53,465 nucleotides of DNA from an uncultured Dialister sp. GTDB taxonomy: Bacteria; Bacillota; Negativicutes; Veillonellales; Dialisteraceae. The translations under genes were made by a program, and so were the position numbers. The notes below the pieces were generated by a model. That model did no database searches. It saw only the letters and a program-made list of their open reading frames with translations, and was not told the origin of the DNA. The stretch lies in contig UQYL01000010.1 of the NCBI GenBank assembly GCA_900545365.1, forward strand, positions 1 to 53,465, given 5' to 3'. Each line of letters starts with the position of its first letter. Position 1 is the stretch's first letter. Shown here piece after piece: positions 16,932 through 25,969 of this stretch.

Positions 16932-16957
16932 GCAGGGCTTCGGCCCTGTATTTTTTT
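16932..16957 (+). terminator. Terminator of the UPF0173 gene
   Basis: GCAGGGC, a TTCG tetraloop, GCCCTGT, then a T-rich tail. Confidence 0.85.
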
Positions 16958-17046
16958 GCGCGTTTCTTCCCGCGCCGGCCCGGGAAAGAGTGCCGGAGAT
17001 CACCGCGGGATATTTTGGAAAAAGGCGCGGAAATACGGGGATTTTC

Positions 17047-17075
17047 TTGACAATGGGCGGGGCGGATGGTATTCT
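17047..17075 (+). promoter_or_regulatory. Promoter of the hrcA-grpE-dnaK-dnaJ operon
   Basis: TTGACA (17047-17052), 17-base spacer, TATTCT (17070-17075), a vegetative-type promoter directly ahead of the CIRCE operator. Confidence 0.85.
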
Positions 17076-17087
17076 TGTAATGTACGG

Positions 17088-17114
17088 TTAGCACTCGAAT
17101 AGAGCGAGTGCTAA
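17088..17114 (+). promoter_or_regulatory. CIRCE operator (HrcA binding site)
   Basis: A perfect TTAGCACTC-N9-GAGTGCTAA inverted repeat, matching the CIRCE consensus exactly. It covers the start of the transcript, so HrcA bound here would block the heat-shock operon until chaperone demand frees it. Confidence 0.97.
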
Positions 17115-17130
17115 CAAATAAGGTGGTAAG

Positions 17131-18186
17131 ATGACAGCGCGAAAAAATGCAGAACCAGCAGACGCCGGCATGAATGACAGAAAGAAAAGAATACTCTGGG
17201 CCATCGTACAGGATTACGTATCTTCCGCGGAGCCCGTCGGCTCCCGAACGATCGCGAAGAATTATGATTTCGGCGTGTCCAGCGCGACGATCCGCAATGA
17301 AATGCAGGATCTGGGCGATGAGGGCTACCTGGAGCAGCCCCACACATCGGCGGGGCGCATCCCTTCCGTGAAGGGATACCGTTTCTATGTGGACCGTCTC
17401 ATGGAGCCGGGACGCGTGACGGATGAGGAAAAGGAAGCCATCACGAAGCTCATCGCGGAGCATGCCGCGAAGACCGATGAGATCTTCCGCAGCCTGGCGC
17501 GGCTCGTTTCTTCCCTGACGCACACGCTTTCCGTGGCGGCGCGGAAGGTGGAGGAGACGTGCACATTCAATTACATCCGCTTTCTTCCCCTCGACGACCG
17601 CCGGGCGATCCTGCTCGCGGTGACGCAGGAAGGGAATGTGTCGAATACGGTGGTGAATATTCCGCCGGATTCGTCGCTGGATGAGCTCCAGCTCATCGCG
17701 GACAGGCTGAATCATTTCCTTCACGGCCGGGACATGAGCACGGCAGATGAGAGCCTCATCCTCTCTCTGCAGCAGGCGGTGGAGCGCGATCTGACGCCGT
17801 TCAGCCGGATCTTCGTATCGCTCCGGCGGGCGCTCCTGCCGAAGCAGCGCGTATGGAGCGGCGGCGCGGCGGGGCTCATCCGCCAGCCGGAATTTCAGAA
17901 TGTGGAGAAGGTGCAGGATATTCTGAACCTTCTGGAGGAGCGCGACCTGCTCCACAGCATCCTCGACATGTCCGCGGAGAAGCCTCTCGCGGTGCGCATC
18001 GGCGCGGAGAACGGCGACAAGTCTCTCGCCGATCTGTCTGTGGTGAAGGCGCAGTTTCAGGCGGGCGGCCGGGTGATCGGCACGATGGCGGTCATCGGGC
18101 CCATGCGCATGGAATACGGCCGGGTGATCGGCCTGCTGTACTTCATGCAGCACCAGCTGTCCCGCATGCTGAAGAGCAAGGATTGA
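17131..18186 (+). CDS. hrcA: Heat-inducible transcription repressor HrcA
   Basis: A 351-residue repressor of the CIRCE regulon. It has an N-terminal winged helix (RILWAIVQDYVSSAEPVGSRTIAKNYDFGVSSATIRNEM, about residues 18-56), the motif YLEQPHTSAGRIPSVKGYRFYVD and a GAF-like C-terminal domain ending in RVIGLLYFMQHQLSRML. The start at 17131 has AAGGTGG upstream. A second in-frame ATG at 17170 (MNDRKKRI) is closer to the usual family start but has no better ribosome site. It represses its own operon and probably depends on GroEL for activity, as known for the family. Confidence 0.95.
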   Translation: MTARKNAEPADAGMNDRKKRILWAIVQDYVSSAEPVGSRTIAKNYDFGVSSATIRNEMQDLGDEGYLEQPHTSAGRIPSVKGYRFYVDRLMEPGRVTDEEKEAITKLIAEHAAKTDEIFRSLARLVSSLTHTLSVAARKVEETCTFNYIRFLPLDDRRAILLAVTQEGNVSNTVVNIPPDSSLDELQLIADRLNHFLHGRDMSTADESLILSLQQAVERDLTPFSRIFVSLRRALLPKQRVWSGGAAGLIRQPEFQNVEKVQDILNLLEERDLLHSILDMSAEKPLAVRIGAENGDKSLADLSVVKAQFQAGGRVIGTMAVIGPMRMEYGRVIGLLYFMQHQLSRMLKSKD

Positions 18187-18217
18187 TTCAGATTTTTCAT
18201 ACAGAGGAGGTCTCCCC

Positions 18218-18808
18218 ATGGAGGAAAAGGAAAAGATGACCGCCGAAGGCGCGGAAGCGAAGGAAGCGCCGCCGGAGGAAGCTGATCTTTCCGCGGCGCT
18301 GTCGAAAGCGCTCGAGGCGGAAGCGGCGGCCGAAGCGAAGGCAAAGGCGCTGGAAGACAAGGCCGCCGGGCTGGAAGCGAAGCTCGCCGCGGCGGTGCGG
18401 CAGTACGACCGGCTTCAGGGCGATTTTGATAATTTCCGCCGCCGCACCCGCGCGGAGCAGGCGGAGGCGAAGGAGAAACATACCGCCGACACGGTGAAGG
18501 AATTCCTTCCTGTGCTGGACAATTTTGACCGGGCCCTCGCTCACATGGCGAAGGACGCCAGCGGCGCGGCTTACGTGCAGGGCTTCGAAATGCTGAAAAA
18601 GCAGCTGGAAAAGGTGCTGGAAGGCTTCGGCGTGACGGAGATCCAGGCGGAAGGCGCGGCGTTTGACCCGCATTTCCACGAAGCGGTGATGCAGATCCCC
18701 GCAGAAGATAAGGAAGACGACACGGTGGCCATGGTGCTCCAGAAGGGGTACGTCATGAAAGACCGGGTCATCCGGCCTGCGAAAGTGCAGGTCGTGCATA
18801 ACGGCTGA
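18218..18808 (+). CDS. grpE: Nucleotide exchange factor GrpE
   Basis: A 196-residue DnaK co-chaperone. An acidic, Ala/Glu-rich N-terminus and a long coiled coil (about residues 25-90) lead to the conserved core YDRLQGDFDNFRRRT, FLPVLDNFDRAL and the C-terminal beta domain motif VMQIPAEDKEDDTVAMVLQKGYVMKDRVIRPAKVQV. It promotes ADP release from DnaK. AGAGGAGG precedes the ATG. It is the second gene of the CIRCE operon, 31 bases after hrcA. Confidence 0.95.
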   Translation: MEEKEKMTAEGAEAKEAPPEEADLSAALSKALEAEAAAEAKAKALEDKAAGLEAKLAAAVRQYDRLQGDFDNFRRRTRAEQAEAKEKHTADTVKEFLPVLDNFDRALAHMAKDASGAAYVQGFEMLKKQLEKVLEGFGVTEIQAEGAAFDPHFHEAVMQIPAEDKEDDTVAMVLQKGYVMKDRVIRPAKVQVVHNG

Positions 18809-18863
18809 TCCCCGCGAGAGCGGACAGATAGAATAGAAAAGAAATTTTAAGGAGGCAATCAAT

Positions 18864-20732
18864 ATGTCCAAAGTTATTGGTATCGATCTCGGTACGACGA
18901 ACTCCGTCGTAGCAGTCATGGAAGGCGGCGAGCCCGTCGTCATCCCGAACGCGGAAGGTTCCCGTCTGACCCCGTCTGTGGTGGGCTTCTCCAAGACCGG
19001 CGAGCGTCTGGTGGGCCAGCTGGCAAAGCGTCAGGCCGTGTCCAACCCGAAGCGCACCATCGTTTCCATCAAGCGCCACATGGGCAGCGATTACAAAGTA
19101 GAGATCGACGGCAAGAGCTATACCCCGCAGGAGATCTCCGCGATGATCCTCCAGAAGCTGAAACAGGACGCGGAAGCGTACCTCGGCGAACCGGTGACGG
19201 AAGCGGTCATCACCTGCCCGGCATATTTCACGGACAGCCAGCGCCAGGCGACGAAAGACGCCGGCAAGATCGCGGGCCTGAATGTGCTCCGCATCATCAA
19301 TGAACCGACGGCATCCTCTCTGGCTTACGGCCTCGACAAGATCAATGACGGCAAGGAACACACCTTCCTCGTCTATGACCTTGGCGGCGGCACCTTCGAT
19401 GTATCTATCCTCGATCTGGCGGACGGCGTCTTTGAAGTCAAGGCGTCCAACGGCAACGGCCATCTGGGCGGCGACGATTTCGACGCCCGCGTCATGGACT
19501 GGATCGCCGATCAGTTCAAGAAACAGAACGGTTTCGAACTGAAGCGCGACCCCATGACGAATCAGCGTCTGAAAGAAGCCGGCGAAAAGGCGAAGATCGA
19601 GCTCTCCGGCGTCATGTCCACGGAGATCAATCTGCCCTTCCTCACCGTTGATTCCGACGGCCAGCCGGTGCACTTCGACGCGACGCTCTCCCGGGCGGAA
19701 TTCAACCGCATCACGGAAGACCTCGTCCAGGCGACGGTTGCTCCGATCGACATCGCCATGAAGGACGCTGGCGTCACCGCGGCAGATATTGAAAAGATCC
19801 TCCTCGTCGGCGGCTCTTCCCGTATCCCCGCCGTGCAGGAACTCATCAAGAATAAATTCGGCAAGGAACCGAACAAGGGCATCAATCCCGATGAATCCGT
19901 CGCAGTAGGCGCGGCCATTCAGGCAGGCGTGCTGAAAGGCGAAGTGAAGGACGTGCTGCTTCTCGACGTGACGCCGCTGTCCCTCGGCATCGAAACGCTG
20001 GGCGGCGTATTCACCACCATGATCAAGAGAAACACCACTATCCCGACGCAGAAGACGCAGATCTTCTCCACCGCCGTAGACAATCAGCCTTCCGTAGACA
20101 TCCATGTCCTTCAGGGCGAACGCCCCATGGCGGCGGACAACAAGACTCTCGGCCGCTTCGAGCTCTCCGATATCCCGCCGGCTCCGAGAGGCGTGCCGCA
20201 GATCCAGGTGACCTTCGACATTGACGCGAACGGCATCGTCCATGTCTCCGCGAAAGACCTGGGCACCGGCAAGGAACAGAAGATCGACATCACCTCTTCT
20301 TCCGGCCTTTCCGACGAAGAGATCGAAAAGATGCAGCAGGACGCGAAGGTCCATGAAGCGGAAGACAAGAAGCGCAAGGAAGCGGTCACCGCGAAGAACA
20401 ACGCGGAAGCCCTCGTGTATCAGGCGGAAAAGACCGTGAAGGAGATCGGTGACAAAGGCGACGCGGCGAAGGTGAAGGAAGTCAATGACGCCATCGCGAA
20501 GCTGAAAGAAACGCTCAAAGGCGACGACACGGAAAAGATCAAAGCCGACGCGGAAGCGCTCATGAAGCCCCTCCACGAACTGACGGAAAAACTCTATCAG
20601 CAGGCGCAGCAGGCTCAGCAGGCGGCGCAGGGCGCGGCGGGTCAGCAGCAGTCCCAGCAGGGCGCGCAGCACAAAGCCGACGGCGACACGGTCGACGCGG
20701 ACTACAAAGTCGTGGACGACGACAAGAAATAA
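18864..20732 (+). CDS. dnaK: Hsp70 chaperone DnaK
   Basis: A full-length 622-residue Hsp70. The ATPase domain shows IGIDLGTTNSVVAV, the phosphate loop YDLGGGTFDVSI, and LLVGGSSRIPAVQELI. The substrate-binding domain contains DVTPLSLGIETLGG and a lid helix region, followed by a Gln/Ala-rich tail (QQAQQAQQAAQGAAGQQQ) and an acidic end (DADYKVVDDDKK). AAGGAGG lies upstream. It works with DnaJ and GrpE, encoded on both sides. Confidence 0.98.
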   Translation: MSKVIGIDLGTTNSVVAVMEGGEPVVIPNAEGSRLTPSVVGFSKTGERLVGQLAKRQAVSNPKRTIVSIKRHMGSDYKVEIDGKSYTPQEISAMILQKLKQDAEAYLGEPVTEAVITCPAYFTDSQRQATKDAGKIAGLNVLRIINEPTASSLAYGLDKINDGKEHTFLVYDLGGGTFDVSILDLADGVFEVKASNGNGHLGGDDFDARVMDWIADQFKKQNGFELKRDPMTNQRLKEAGEKAKIELSGVMSTEINLPFLTVDSDGQPVHFDATLSRAEFNRITEDLVQATVAPIDIAMKDAGVTAADIEKILLVGGSSRIPAVQELIKNKFGKEPNKGINPDESVAVGAAIQAGVLKGEVKDVLLLDVTPLSLGIETLGGVFTTMIKRNTTIPTQKTQIFSTAVDNQPSVDIHVLQGERPMAADNKTLGRFELSDIPPAPRGVPQIQVTFDIDANGIVHVSAKDLGTGKEQKIDITSSSGLSDEEIEKMQQDAKVHEAEDKKRKEAVTAKNNAEALVYQAEKTVKEIGDKGDAAKVKEVNDAIAKLKETLKGDDTEKIKADAEALMKPLHELTEKLYQQAQQAQQAAQGAAGQQQSQQGAQHKADGDTVDADYKVVDDDKK

Positions 20733-20748
20733 GACAGGATGAGGACGT

Positions 20749-21927
20749 ATGGCAGCTCGGGATTACTATGAAGTGCTCGGTGTCGATAAGAACGCTACAG
20801 AAGACGACATAAAGAAAGCCTACCGCCGTCTCGCCCGCAAGTACCATCCGGATCTGAATAAGGACGACCCCTCCGCGGGAGAGAAATTCAAAGAGATCAA
20901 TGAAGCGTACCAGACGCTGTCCGATGCGGACAAGCGCTCCCAGTACGACCAGGTCGGACACGACGCCTACGAACAGGCCCAGAAAGGCGGCGCAGGCGCG
21001 GGCGGCTTCGGAGGATTCGGCGGCCAGGGCTTCGGCGGTTTCGGAGGATTCGGCGGCCAGGGCTTCGACATGGGGGACATCTTCGACATGTTCACCGGCG
21101 GAAGCGGACGGCGCCAGCGGAACGGGCCGGAGCGGGGCGACGATCTCCGCTACGACATGGAGATCACCCTCCGGGAAGCGGCGAAAGGCGTGAAGAAGAC
21201 CTTCACCGTGCGGAAAGAAGGGACCTGCGCGAAATGTCACGGCAGCGGCGCGGAGCCCGGCACGGACGTGGAGACCTGCCAGCACTGCCACGGCACCGGG
21301 CAGGAACGGATCGTGCGGAATACGCCCTTCGGCCAGATGGTGAACGCCACCACCTGCCGGTACTGCGGCGGCACGGGCAAGATCATCAAGCAGAAATGCA
21401 GCACCTGCCATGGCACGGGCGTGCAGACCGTCTCCAAGAAACTGGAAGTGAACATTCCCGCTGGAGCGGCGACGGGCGTGCGCATGCGCATCGCCGGCGA
21501 AGGGAATCCGGGCAAACGGGGCGGCCCGGCAGGCGATCTCTACGTATACATCTACGTGGCGGACGACCCGGACTTTGATCGGGACGGCGACGACCTCTAC
21601 TGCCGCGCGGACATTTCCTTCCCCACGGCGGCGCTTGGCAATTCCATCCAGGTGGCGACGCTGGACAGCGCCGTCGAGCTGAAGATCCCCGCAGGCACGC
21701 AGAGCGGGACGAAATTCCGCATCCGCGGCGCAGGCATGCCCCGCCTCCGGGGCGGAGGAAAAGGCGACCTCTATGTCATCGTGAATGTGGTCGTCCCGAA
21801 GAACCTGAAAGGCGAGCAGAAAGAAGCCCTCCTGAAATACGCGGACATCTCCGGCGAGGACATCACCACGTACAAAGGCAAAGGCTCCTCCTTCATCGAC
21901 AAACTGATTGACAAGATCAAATTATGA
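20749..21927 (+). CDS. dnaJ: Hsp40 co-chaperone DnaJ
   Basis: A 392-residue type I DnaJ. It has a J domain with HPD (KYHPDLNKDDPSAGEK), a Gly/Phe-rich linker built from near-identical FGGFGGQGF repeats (about residues 84-108), and four CxxCxGxG zinc repeats (CAKCHGSG, CQHCHGTG, CRYCGGTG, CSTCHGTG). The C-terminal client-binding domains end IDKLIDKIKL. It starts 16 bases after dnaK. It stimulates DnaK ATPase activity and presents substrates. Confidence 0.98.
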   Translation: MAARDYYEVLGVDKNATEDDIKKAYRRLARKYHPDLNKDDPSAGEKFKEINEAYQTLSDADKRSQYDQVGHDAYEQAQKGGAGAGGFGGFGGQGFGGFGGFGGQGFDMGDIFDMFTGGSGRRQRNGPERGDDLRYDMEITLREAAKGVKKTFTVRKEGTCAKCHGSGAEPGTDVETCQHCHGTGQERIVRNTPFGQMVNATTCRYCGGTGKIIKQKCSTCHGTGVQTVSKKLEVNIPAGAATGVRMRIAGEGNPGKRGGPAGDLYVYIYVADDPDFDRDGDDLYCRADISFPTAALGNSIQVATLDSAVELKIPAGTQSGTKFRIRGAGMPRLRGGGKGDLYVIVNVVVPKNLKGEQKEALLKYADISGEDITTYKGKGSSFIDKLIDKIKL

Positions 21928-21938
21928 GCAAAAAAAAG

Positions 21939-21972
21939 CGCCCGTTTCCAAAAAGGAAACGGACGTTTTTTC
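21939..21972 (+). terminator. Terminator of the dnaK operon
   Basis: CGTTTCC and GGAAACG form the central stem, extended by flanking GCG/CGT pairing, followed by six T residues. Confidence 0.85.
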
Positions 21973-21991
21973 GCGCTTTTCTGCAAAAGCA

Positions 21992-22018
21992 GCCCCGCGC
22001 TTGAACGGGGCCTTTTTT
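21992..22018 (+). terminator. Second terminator overlapping the next promoter
   Basis: GCCCCG and CGGGGC pair, followed by a T run. Its 3' arm overlaps the -35 box of the following autotransporter promoter. Confidence 0.7.
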
Positions 22019-22029
22019 GCTGCTATACT
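22001..22029 (+). promoter_or_regulatory. Promoter of the YGGY-repeat autotransporter
   Basis: TTGAAC (22001-22006), 17-base spacer, TATACT (22024-22029). The predicted leader is about 100 bases and contains a seven-G tract at 22082-22088. Confidence 0.7.
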
Positions 22030-22137
22030 TTGGTTAAAAGCATGAGCATAAATCATAGCTCTATGCAAAAAGAAATCCAACGGGGGGGCATAATGCTTCT
22101 CCGCGCCTCCTCCCGATATTTCGAGAGGGGGATTTTT

Positions 22138-24993
22138 ATGAAAAAGAAATATGTCAATTTCACGGCGGCCCTGGCGGCGGCTTTTTTGTGCTCCGGCACA
22201 GGAAGCGTCCTGGCGGCAGAGGAACTGACGATCACGACAAAAGAGGAATTTACTGAACATCAGACTGGAGGAACGCCGCGCAGTGGAAACATAGAGTTGT
22301 CGGGCAGCGGAAACCAGCTGACCATTCGCCCTGAAGAGGGGGAATCCATTTCAGGAAATACCCTTTCCGGAGGTACGGGAAATGCGAACACATTGATTAT
22401 CGATGGAGGGAGTTTTACTTCCGGCAGCGGCGCTTCGCGGGATGAAAACGGCACGCTGTCCGGGAATCAGGTCGTCATGAACGGCGGAACAGTGAAATCC
22501 ATTTCCGGCGCGAAAGGGACAGACGGACAGATAACCGTGACAGGCAATCAGGTGACGCTCTCCGGGGGCAGTGCGTCATCTGTCTATGGCGGATGGCGGA
22601 CAAGAGGAACAGGCGATATTACGGAGAACGGCGTATCCGTCAGCGGAGGGGAAGTCACTTTTTCTTCCTATGGGCATATATATGGGGGATACCTGAACGG
22701 AAGTGAAGGAGAAGGGGATGTCGATCGAAATTGGGTGAACATCTCCGGGGACGTGACAGACGTATATACCGCTTACGGCGGGTTTAATACGGGGAAGTCC
22801 GGGAATGCAGATGAAAATAAAGTCGTGTTGACAGATGCGTCCGGTGTGGCACAGATATATGGCGGTTCTCGCTATGTGTCTTCTTCATATATAGAAGCGC
22901 AGGGAAACGTTACCGGAAATTATGTAGAGATCGTGAACAGCGATGTTGGAAGCAAGATGTATGCTGCTGTATATGGCGGGTACAGTGATAATCTTGATGC
23001 GGACATCATCGGAAATACCGTAGAAGTTATTGGGGGGACGATCGGGGAGAAAGTCTCTTCTGGGTATGGCGCAGGCGTTTACGGAGGATATCGGACAGAT
23101 GAATCCGGCAGCGTGACTGGAAATCAGGTGACGCTATCCGGGGCAACGTCTTATGTGAGCGCTTACGGCGGATACAGCACGAATACAGACAGCGGGAATG
23201 TGGAAGGCAACAGCATCACCGTTTCCGGGGCTGAATTTCAGAGCAGCGGCAACAAGGCGGCGGATATTTACGGCGGTTATGGAAAATATAATCGTGTGGA
23301 AGGCGCGTCGCAGGATGTGCGCAATAACAGCGTTTATATAGAACAGCAGACCACAGTCAACGGGAATGTGTACGGGGGATACAGCGACGGAGGAAGTGGT
23401 GCGGTCGCCGGGAATACCGTGCAGGTGAGTGACGGAGAGATTATAAAGGTCTCGAAAACGCAGACGATTATCGACAGCTCAGGTATACATAAAGTCACGG
23501 TGAGCAATGCTCTTTACGGCGGGTATACGACGACAGACGGTGATGTGACGGGCAATCTTGTGGAACTTTCCGGCGGAACCATCGGAACGGACGTCTACGG
23601 GGGCTATTCCACGAAAACCGGGAACGTCTCCGGCAATACGGTGGCGCTCCGCGGCTCGGCGGATGTGACCGCATCCAATCTGTACGGGAGAAACGATGCG
23701 AGCACAGGCTCCGGGAATACGCTCTTCATCGATGATTGGAGCGGCAGCGCGCAGTCGGTGAAAAATTTTGAGACAATCCGGTTTAATCATGTGAACTGGG
23801 AGAATGGACAGACGATTCTCAATCTTACGGCAGGCGAAGAAAACGATTTGAAGGATACTGAAGTGGATACGGGAAATCTCGTCATTTACGGAAGCACGCC
23901 GCAGGTGGGAGAATCCATGACCTTCGTAAAGAGTACGACGGCGGATACCGGGCTTTCCGCAGAGCAGGCAGCGGGCGGATTTTCTTATCAGGTAGCGACC
24001 AGCGGTACGGCTGTGTGGGAAGACTCTGAAGCCGCATCGGGTTCCGCTCTGAATTACAGGATCACCGGCGTATTTCGTAATCCCCAGACCGACCTCATCG
24101 CGGAGAACCGGGCCGTGGCGGCGGCCTTCGTGAATCAGGGCGCGGACATCGCCGCCGATTCCCTGCGGCTCCTCGACGACGGATACCATTATGGCACGCA
24201 GACCTTCGGCGCAGTCTACGGGAACCGCAGCACCTACGACGTGGCGAGCGATATCAAGATCAACGGATGGAGCGAGATCGCGGGCTTCGGGAACATTCAT
24301 GAAGTGAAAGACGGCCGCCTCGCGTGGGGCGTCTTTTATGAGAACGGCACTGGCAACTACCGCACGTGGAATACATTCAACAATGAAATGTTCCGCGGAG
24401 ACGGGAGTCTTCTCTACAACGGCGGCGGCGCGGCGGTGCGCCTCACGAAAGACAGCGGCATGTACTATGAAGCGTCGCTCCGCGCGGGCACCTTGTCTTC
24501 CTCGATGTCGAACGCCGTGAAAGACGGGAACGGAAACTCCTACGGCTTCGATTCTGACAGCACCTACTGGGGCGCGCACGTGGGAGCGGGGAAACTCATC
24601 CAGAGAGGCAGCGGCCAGTGGGACATCTACGGGAAATACTTCCACACCGACATCGACGGGGACAGCTTCGAAATGGGCGGCGACCGTTTCAGCTTCGACA
24701 GCGTGACCAGCGACCGTCTCCGCCTCGGCGCGCGGTATACCGCGGACACAGACAAAGCGTGGAGCCTCTACTGCGGCGCGGCGTATGAATACGAATTTTC
24801 CGGCGACAGCCGCATGAAGGCGGGCCAGTTTGAAGCGCCGGAGCAGAGTTTGCAGGGCTCGACCGTCTTCGGCGAGATCGGCACCGTGTGGGGCCGGAAA
24901 GATTCGCCGTGGAGCATGGACGTGAACCTCCGGGGCTACGCGGGCGAGCGGGAAGGCTTCAGCGGCATGGTGCAGCTGGCGTATGCCTTCTGA
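22138..24993 (+). CDS. Autotransporter with YGGY-repeat beta-helix passenger
   Basis: A 951-residue type Va autotransporter. The signal peptide MKKKYVNFTAALAAAFLCSG... is likely cleaved near Ala27. The passenger (about residues 30-540) is built from about twelve units of roughly 40 residues with the pattern GNxVxxSGG...VYGGYST, a regular beta-helix design. The barrel (about 640-951) begins LIAENRAVAAAFVNQGADIAADSLRLL and ends LAYAF with a terminal Phe. The start was chosen for the signal peptide and the GAGGGGGA ribosome site; the frame is also open upstream to 22030. The barrel differs from that of the 13132 gene, so these are different autotransporter subfamilies. The role is probably adhesion or surface structure; the ligand is unknown. 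Confidence 0.85.
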   Translation: MKKKYVNFTAALAAAFLCSGTGSVLAAEELTITTKEEFTEHQTGGTPRSGNIELSGSGNQLTIRPEEGESISGNTLSGGTGNANTLIIDGGSFTSGSGASRDENGTLSGNQVVMNGGTVKSISGAKGTDGQITVTGNQVTLSGGSASSVYGGWRTRGTGDITENGVSVSGGEVTFSSYGHIYGGYLNGSEGEGDVDRNWVNISGDVTDVYTAYGGFNTGKSGNADENKVVLTDASGVAQIYGGSRYVSSSYIEAQGNVTGNYVEIVNSDVGSKMYAAVYGGYSDNLDADIIGNTVEVIGGTIGEKVSSGYGAGVYGGYRTDESGSVTGNQVTLSGATSYVSAYGGYSTNTDSGNVEGNSITVSGAEFQSSGNKAADIYGGYGKYNRVEGASQDVRNNSVYIEQQTTVNGNVYGGYSDGGSGAVAGNTVQVSDGEIIKVSKTQTIIDSSGIHKVTVSNALYGGYTTTDGDVTGNLVELSGGTIGTDVYGGYSTKTGNVSGNTVALRGSADVTASNLYGRNDASTGSGNTLFIDDWSGSAQSVKNFETIRFNHVNWENGQTILNLTAGEENDLKDTEVDTGNLVIYGSTPQVGESMTFVKSTTADTGLSAEQAAGGFSYQVATSGTAVWEDSEAASGSALNYRITGVFRNPQTDLIAENRAVAAAFVNQGADIAADSLRLLDDGYHYGTQTFGAVYGNRSTYDVASDIKINGWSEIAGFGNIHEVKDGRLAWGVFYENGTGNYRTWNTFNNEMFRGDGSLLYNGGGAAVRLTKDSGMYYEASLRAGTLSSSMSNAVKDGNGNSYGFDSDSTYWGAHVGAGKLIQRGSGQWDIYGKYFHTDIDGDSFEMGGDRFSFDSVTSDRLRLGARYTADTDKAWSLYCGAAYEYEFSGDSRMKAGQFEAPEQSLQGSTVFGEIGTVWGRKDSPWSMDVNLRGYAGEREGFSGMVQLAYAF

Positions 24994-25005
24994 ATATAAA
25001 AAAAG

Positions 25006-25028
25006 AGGACCCTTTCGGGTCCTTTTTT
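25006..25028. terminator. Bidirectional terminator between autotransporter and arsR
   Basis: AGGACCC, TTTC, GGGTCCT, with an A run on the left and a T run on the right, so it serves both convergent genes. Confidence 0.85.
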
Positions 25029-25041
25029 GTGGGAATTTTCA

Positions 25042-25404
25042 TTATCGCGCGGGGCAGCTGACTTTCATGAGCTCTTCGATCATGCGGTGCAGGAGCTGCG
25101 CCTGCTCGGCATCGGCGGCGCGGTAGTACACTTCTTTGCCTTCGCGGCGGCTCACGATGAGGCCGCCCGCTTTGAGCTGCTTCAGGTGATGCGAGACGGC
25201 GGGGCTGCTCATGGCCATCATGGAAGAGAGATTGATGACGCATTCCTCGCCGTGGCAGAGGATCCAGAAGATGCGGAGGCGGCTCCCGTCGCCGAGCTGT
25301 TTGAATGTGTCCGCCGCGGTCTGGAATTTTTCCGTTTCCGGCATGCGGTTCAGTCTGTGTTCCAATGGCTGCCCGTGGTCATGGGGCAGGATCGTATCCG
25401 GCAT
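25042..25404 (-). CDS. ArsR/SmtB-family metal-responsive repressor
   Basis: A 120-residue winged-helix repressor. The core reads LGDGSRLRIFWILCHGEECVINLSSMMAMSSPAVSHHLKQLKAGGLIVSRREGKEVYYRAAD, with the recognition helix at SSPAVSHHLKQL. Possible metal ligands are Cys50 and Cys55 in the LCHGEECV segment, N-terminal histidines (HDHG) and Cys117 near the end. AAAGGAGG precedes the ATG, and a TACAAT -10 lies at 25431-25426 on the minus strand. It is encoded beside copper and zinc efflux genes; the palindromes at 28561 and 28863 are plausible targets. The metal it senses is not determined; Zn/Cd is my inference from the neighbours. Confidence 0.85.
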   Translation of the reverse strand: MPDTILPHDHGQPLEHRLNRMPETEKFQTAADTFKQLGDGSRLRIFWILCHGEECVINLSSMMAMSSPAVSHHLKQLKAGGLIVSRREGKEVYYRAADAEQAQLLHRMIEELMKVSCPAR

Positions 25405-25463
25405 GAGCGTCCCTCCTTTTCCTGTATTGTATCACATCGGAAAAGAACGGGAAATTTGTCATG

Positions 25464-25488
25464 AAAAAACCGCCCGGAGGCGGTTCTC
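25464..25488 (-). terminator. Terminator of the copA-csoR operon
   Basis: On the minus strand AACCGCC, TCCG, GGCGGTT, followed by TTTTTTC, immediately after the csoR stop codon. Confidence 0.8.
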
Positions 25489-25761
25489 TCACAGATTGCT
25501 GCCGGCCATTTTCTCAAGGAGCGCGAGGGCTTCTTCCAGCTTCGGATTCGGCGCGTCCGTGCCGAGTCCTTCCCGGACGCAGCTCCGGATGTGGGCCCGG
25601 AGGATGTCGTGATTGACCCGGCGCAGGATGGCTTCCGCCGCCATGATCTGGTTGGAGATGTCCACGCAGTACCGGTCTTCTTCGATCATGCGGAGGATGC
25701 CGTCCAGCTGGCCCCGGGCGATGCGGATGGAACGGGCCGCTTTTTCCCGGTCAGCCTTCAT
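25489..25761 (-). CDS. csoR: Copper-sensing repressor CsoR
   Basis: A 90-residue all-helical DUF156-family repressor. The Cu(I)-binding triad is visible: Cys32 (RYCVDISNQ), His57 and Cys61 (AHIRSC), in the C-H-C pattern that separates CsoR from nickel and formaldehyde sensors. The start overlaps the end of copA by 11 bases. Copper binding releases it from a GC-rich palindrome, and a matching site sits at the copA promoter (28345-28361), so it should autoregulate this operon. Confidence 0.92.
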   Translation of the reverse strand: MKADREKAARSIRIARGQLDGILRMIEEDRYCVDISNQIMAAEAILRRVNHDILRAHIRSCVREGLGTDAPNPKLEEALALLEKMAGSNL

Positions 25762-25969
25762 TGCGGATGCCCGTCACGGTGTAGCCCGCGTCTTTCACGG
25801 CGGCGCTGAGGACTTCGTCAGAGACGTCCGCGGAAAGGGCGACGGCCGCTTCTTTCGCTTCCAGGCTGACTTCCGCGGCAGCTACGCCGGGGACGGATTC
25901 CAAGGCTTTTTTCACATGAGCCGCGCAGTGCTGGCACATCATGCCTTCGACAGATACGATTTTTTTCAT
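25751..25969 (-). CDS. copZ: CopZ-like copper chaperone, in-frame cistron nested in copA
   Basis: An ATG at 25969, in the copA frame, is preceded at ideal spacing by AAAGGAGG. Initiation there would yield a free 72-residue HMA protein (MKKIVSVEGMMCQHC...), the size and motif of CopZ. The same codons also form the C-terminal domain of the long CopA product. I infer two products from one message, a pump with a tethered chaperone domain and a free chaperone. The alternative is a recent in-frame loss of a stop codon between copA and copZ. Translation from the internal site is predicted, not shown. Confidence 0.6.
   Translation of the reverse strand: MKKIVSVEGMMCQHCAAHVKKALESVPGVAAAEVSLEAKEAAVALSADVSDEVLSAAVKDAGYTVTGIRNEG

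Noticed and set aside
22082..22088. Seven-G tract in the leader of the YGGY autotransporter, possible phase variation
   Set aside because: The start with signal peptide is downstream of the tract, and the tract is short, so slippage would not change the reading frame of the chosen product. An effect on translation remains possible but is not supported.
22000..24993. CRISPR-like spacing of repeats in the autotransporter gene
   Set aside because: The repeats are degenerate at DNA level, in frame and encode beta-helix units; no direct-repeat/spacer pattern or cas genes.
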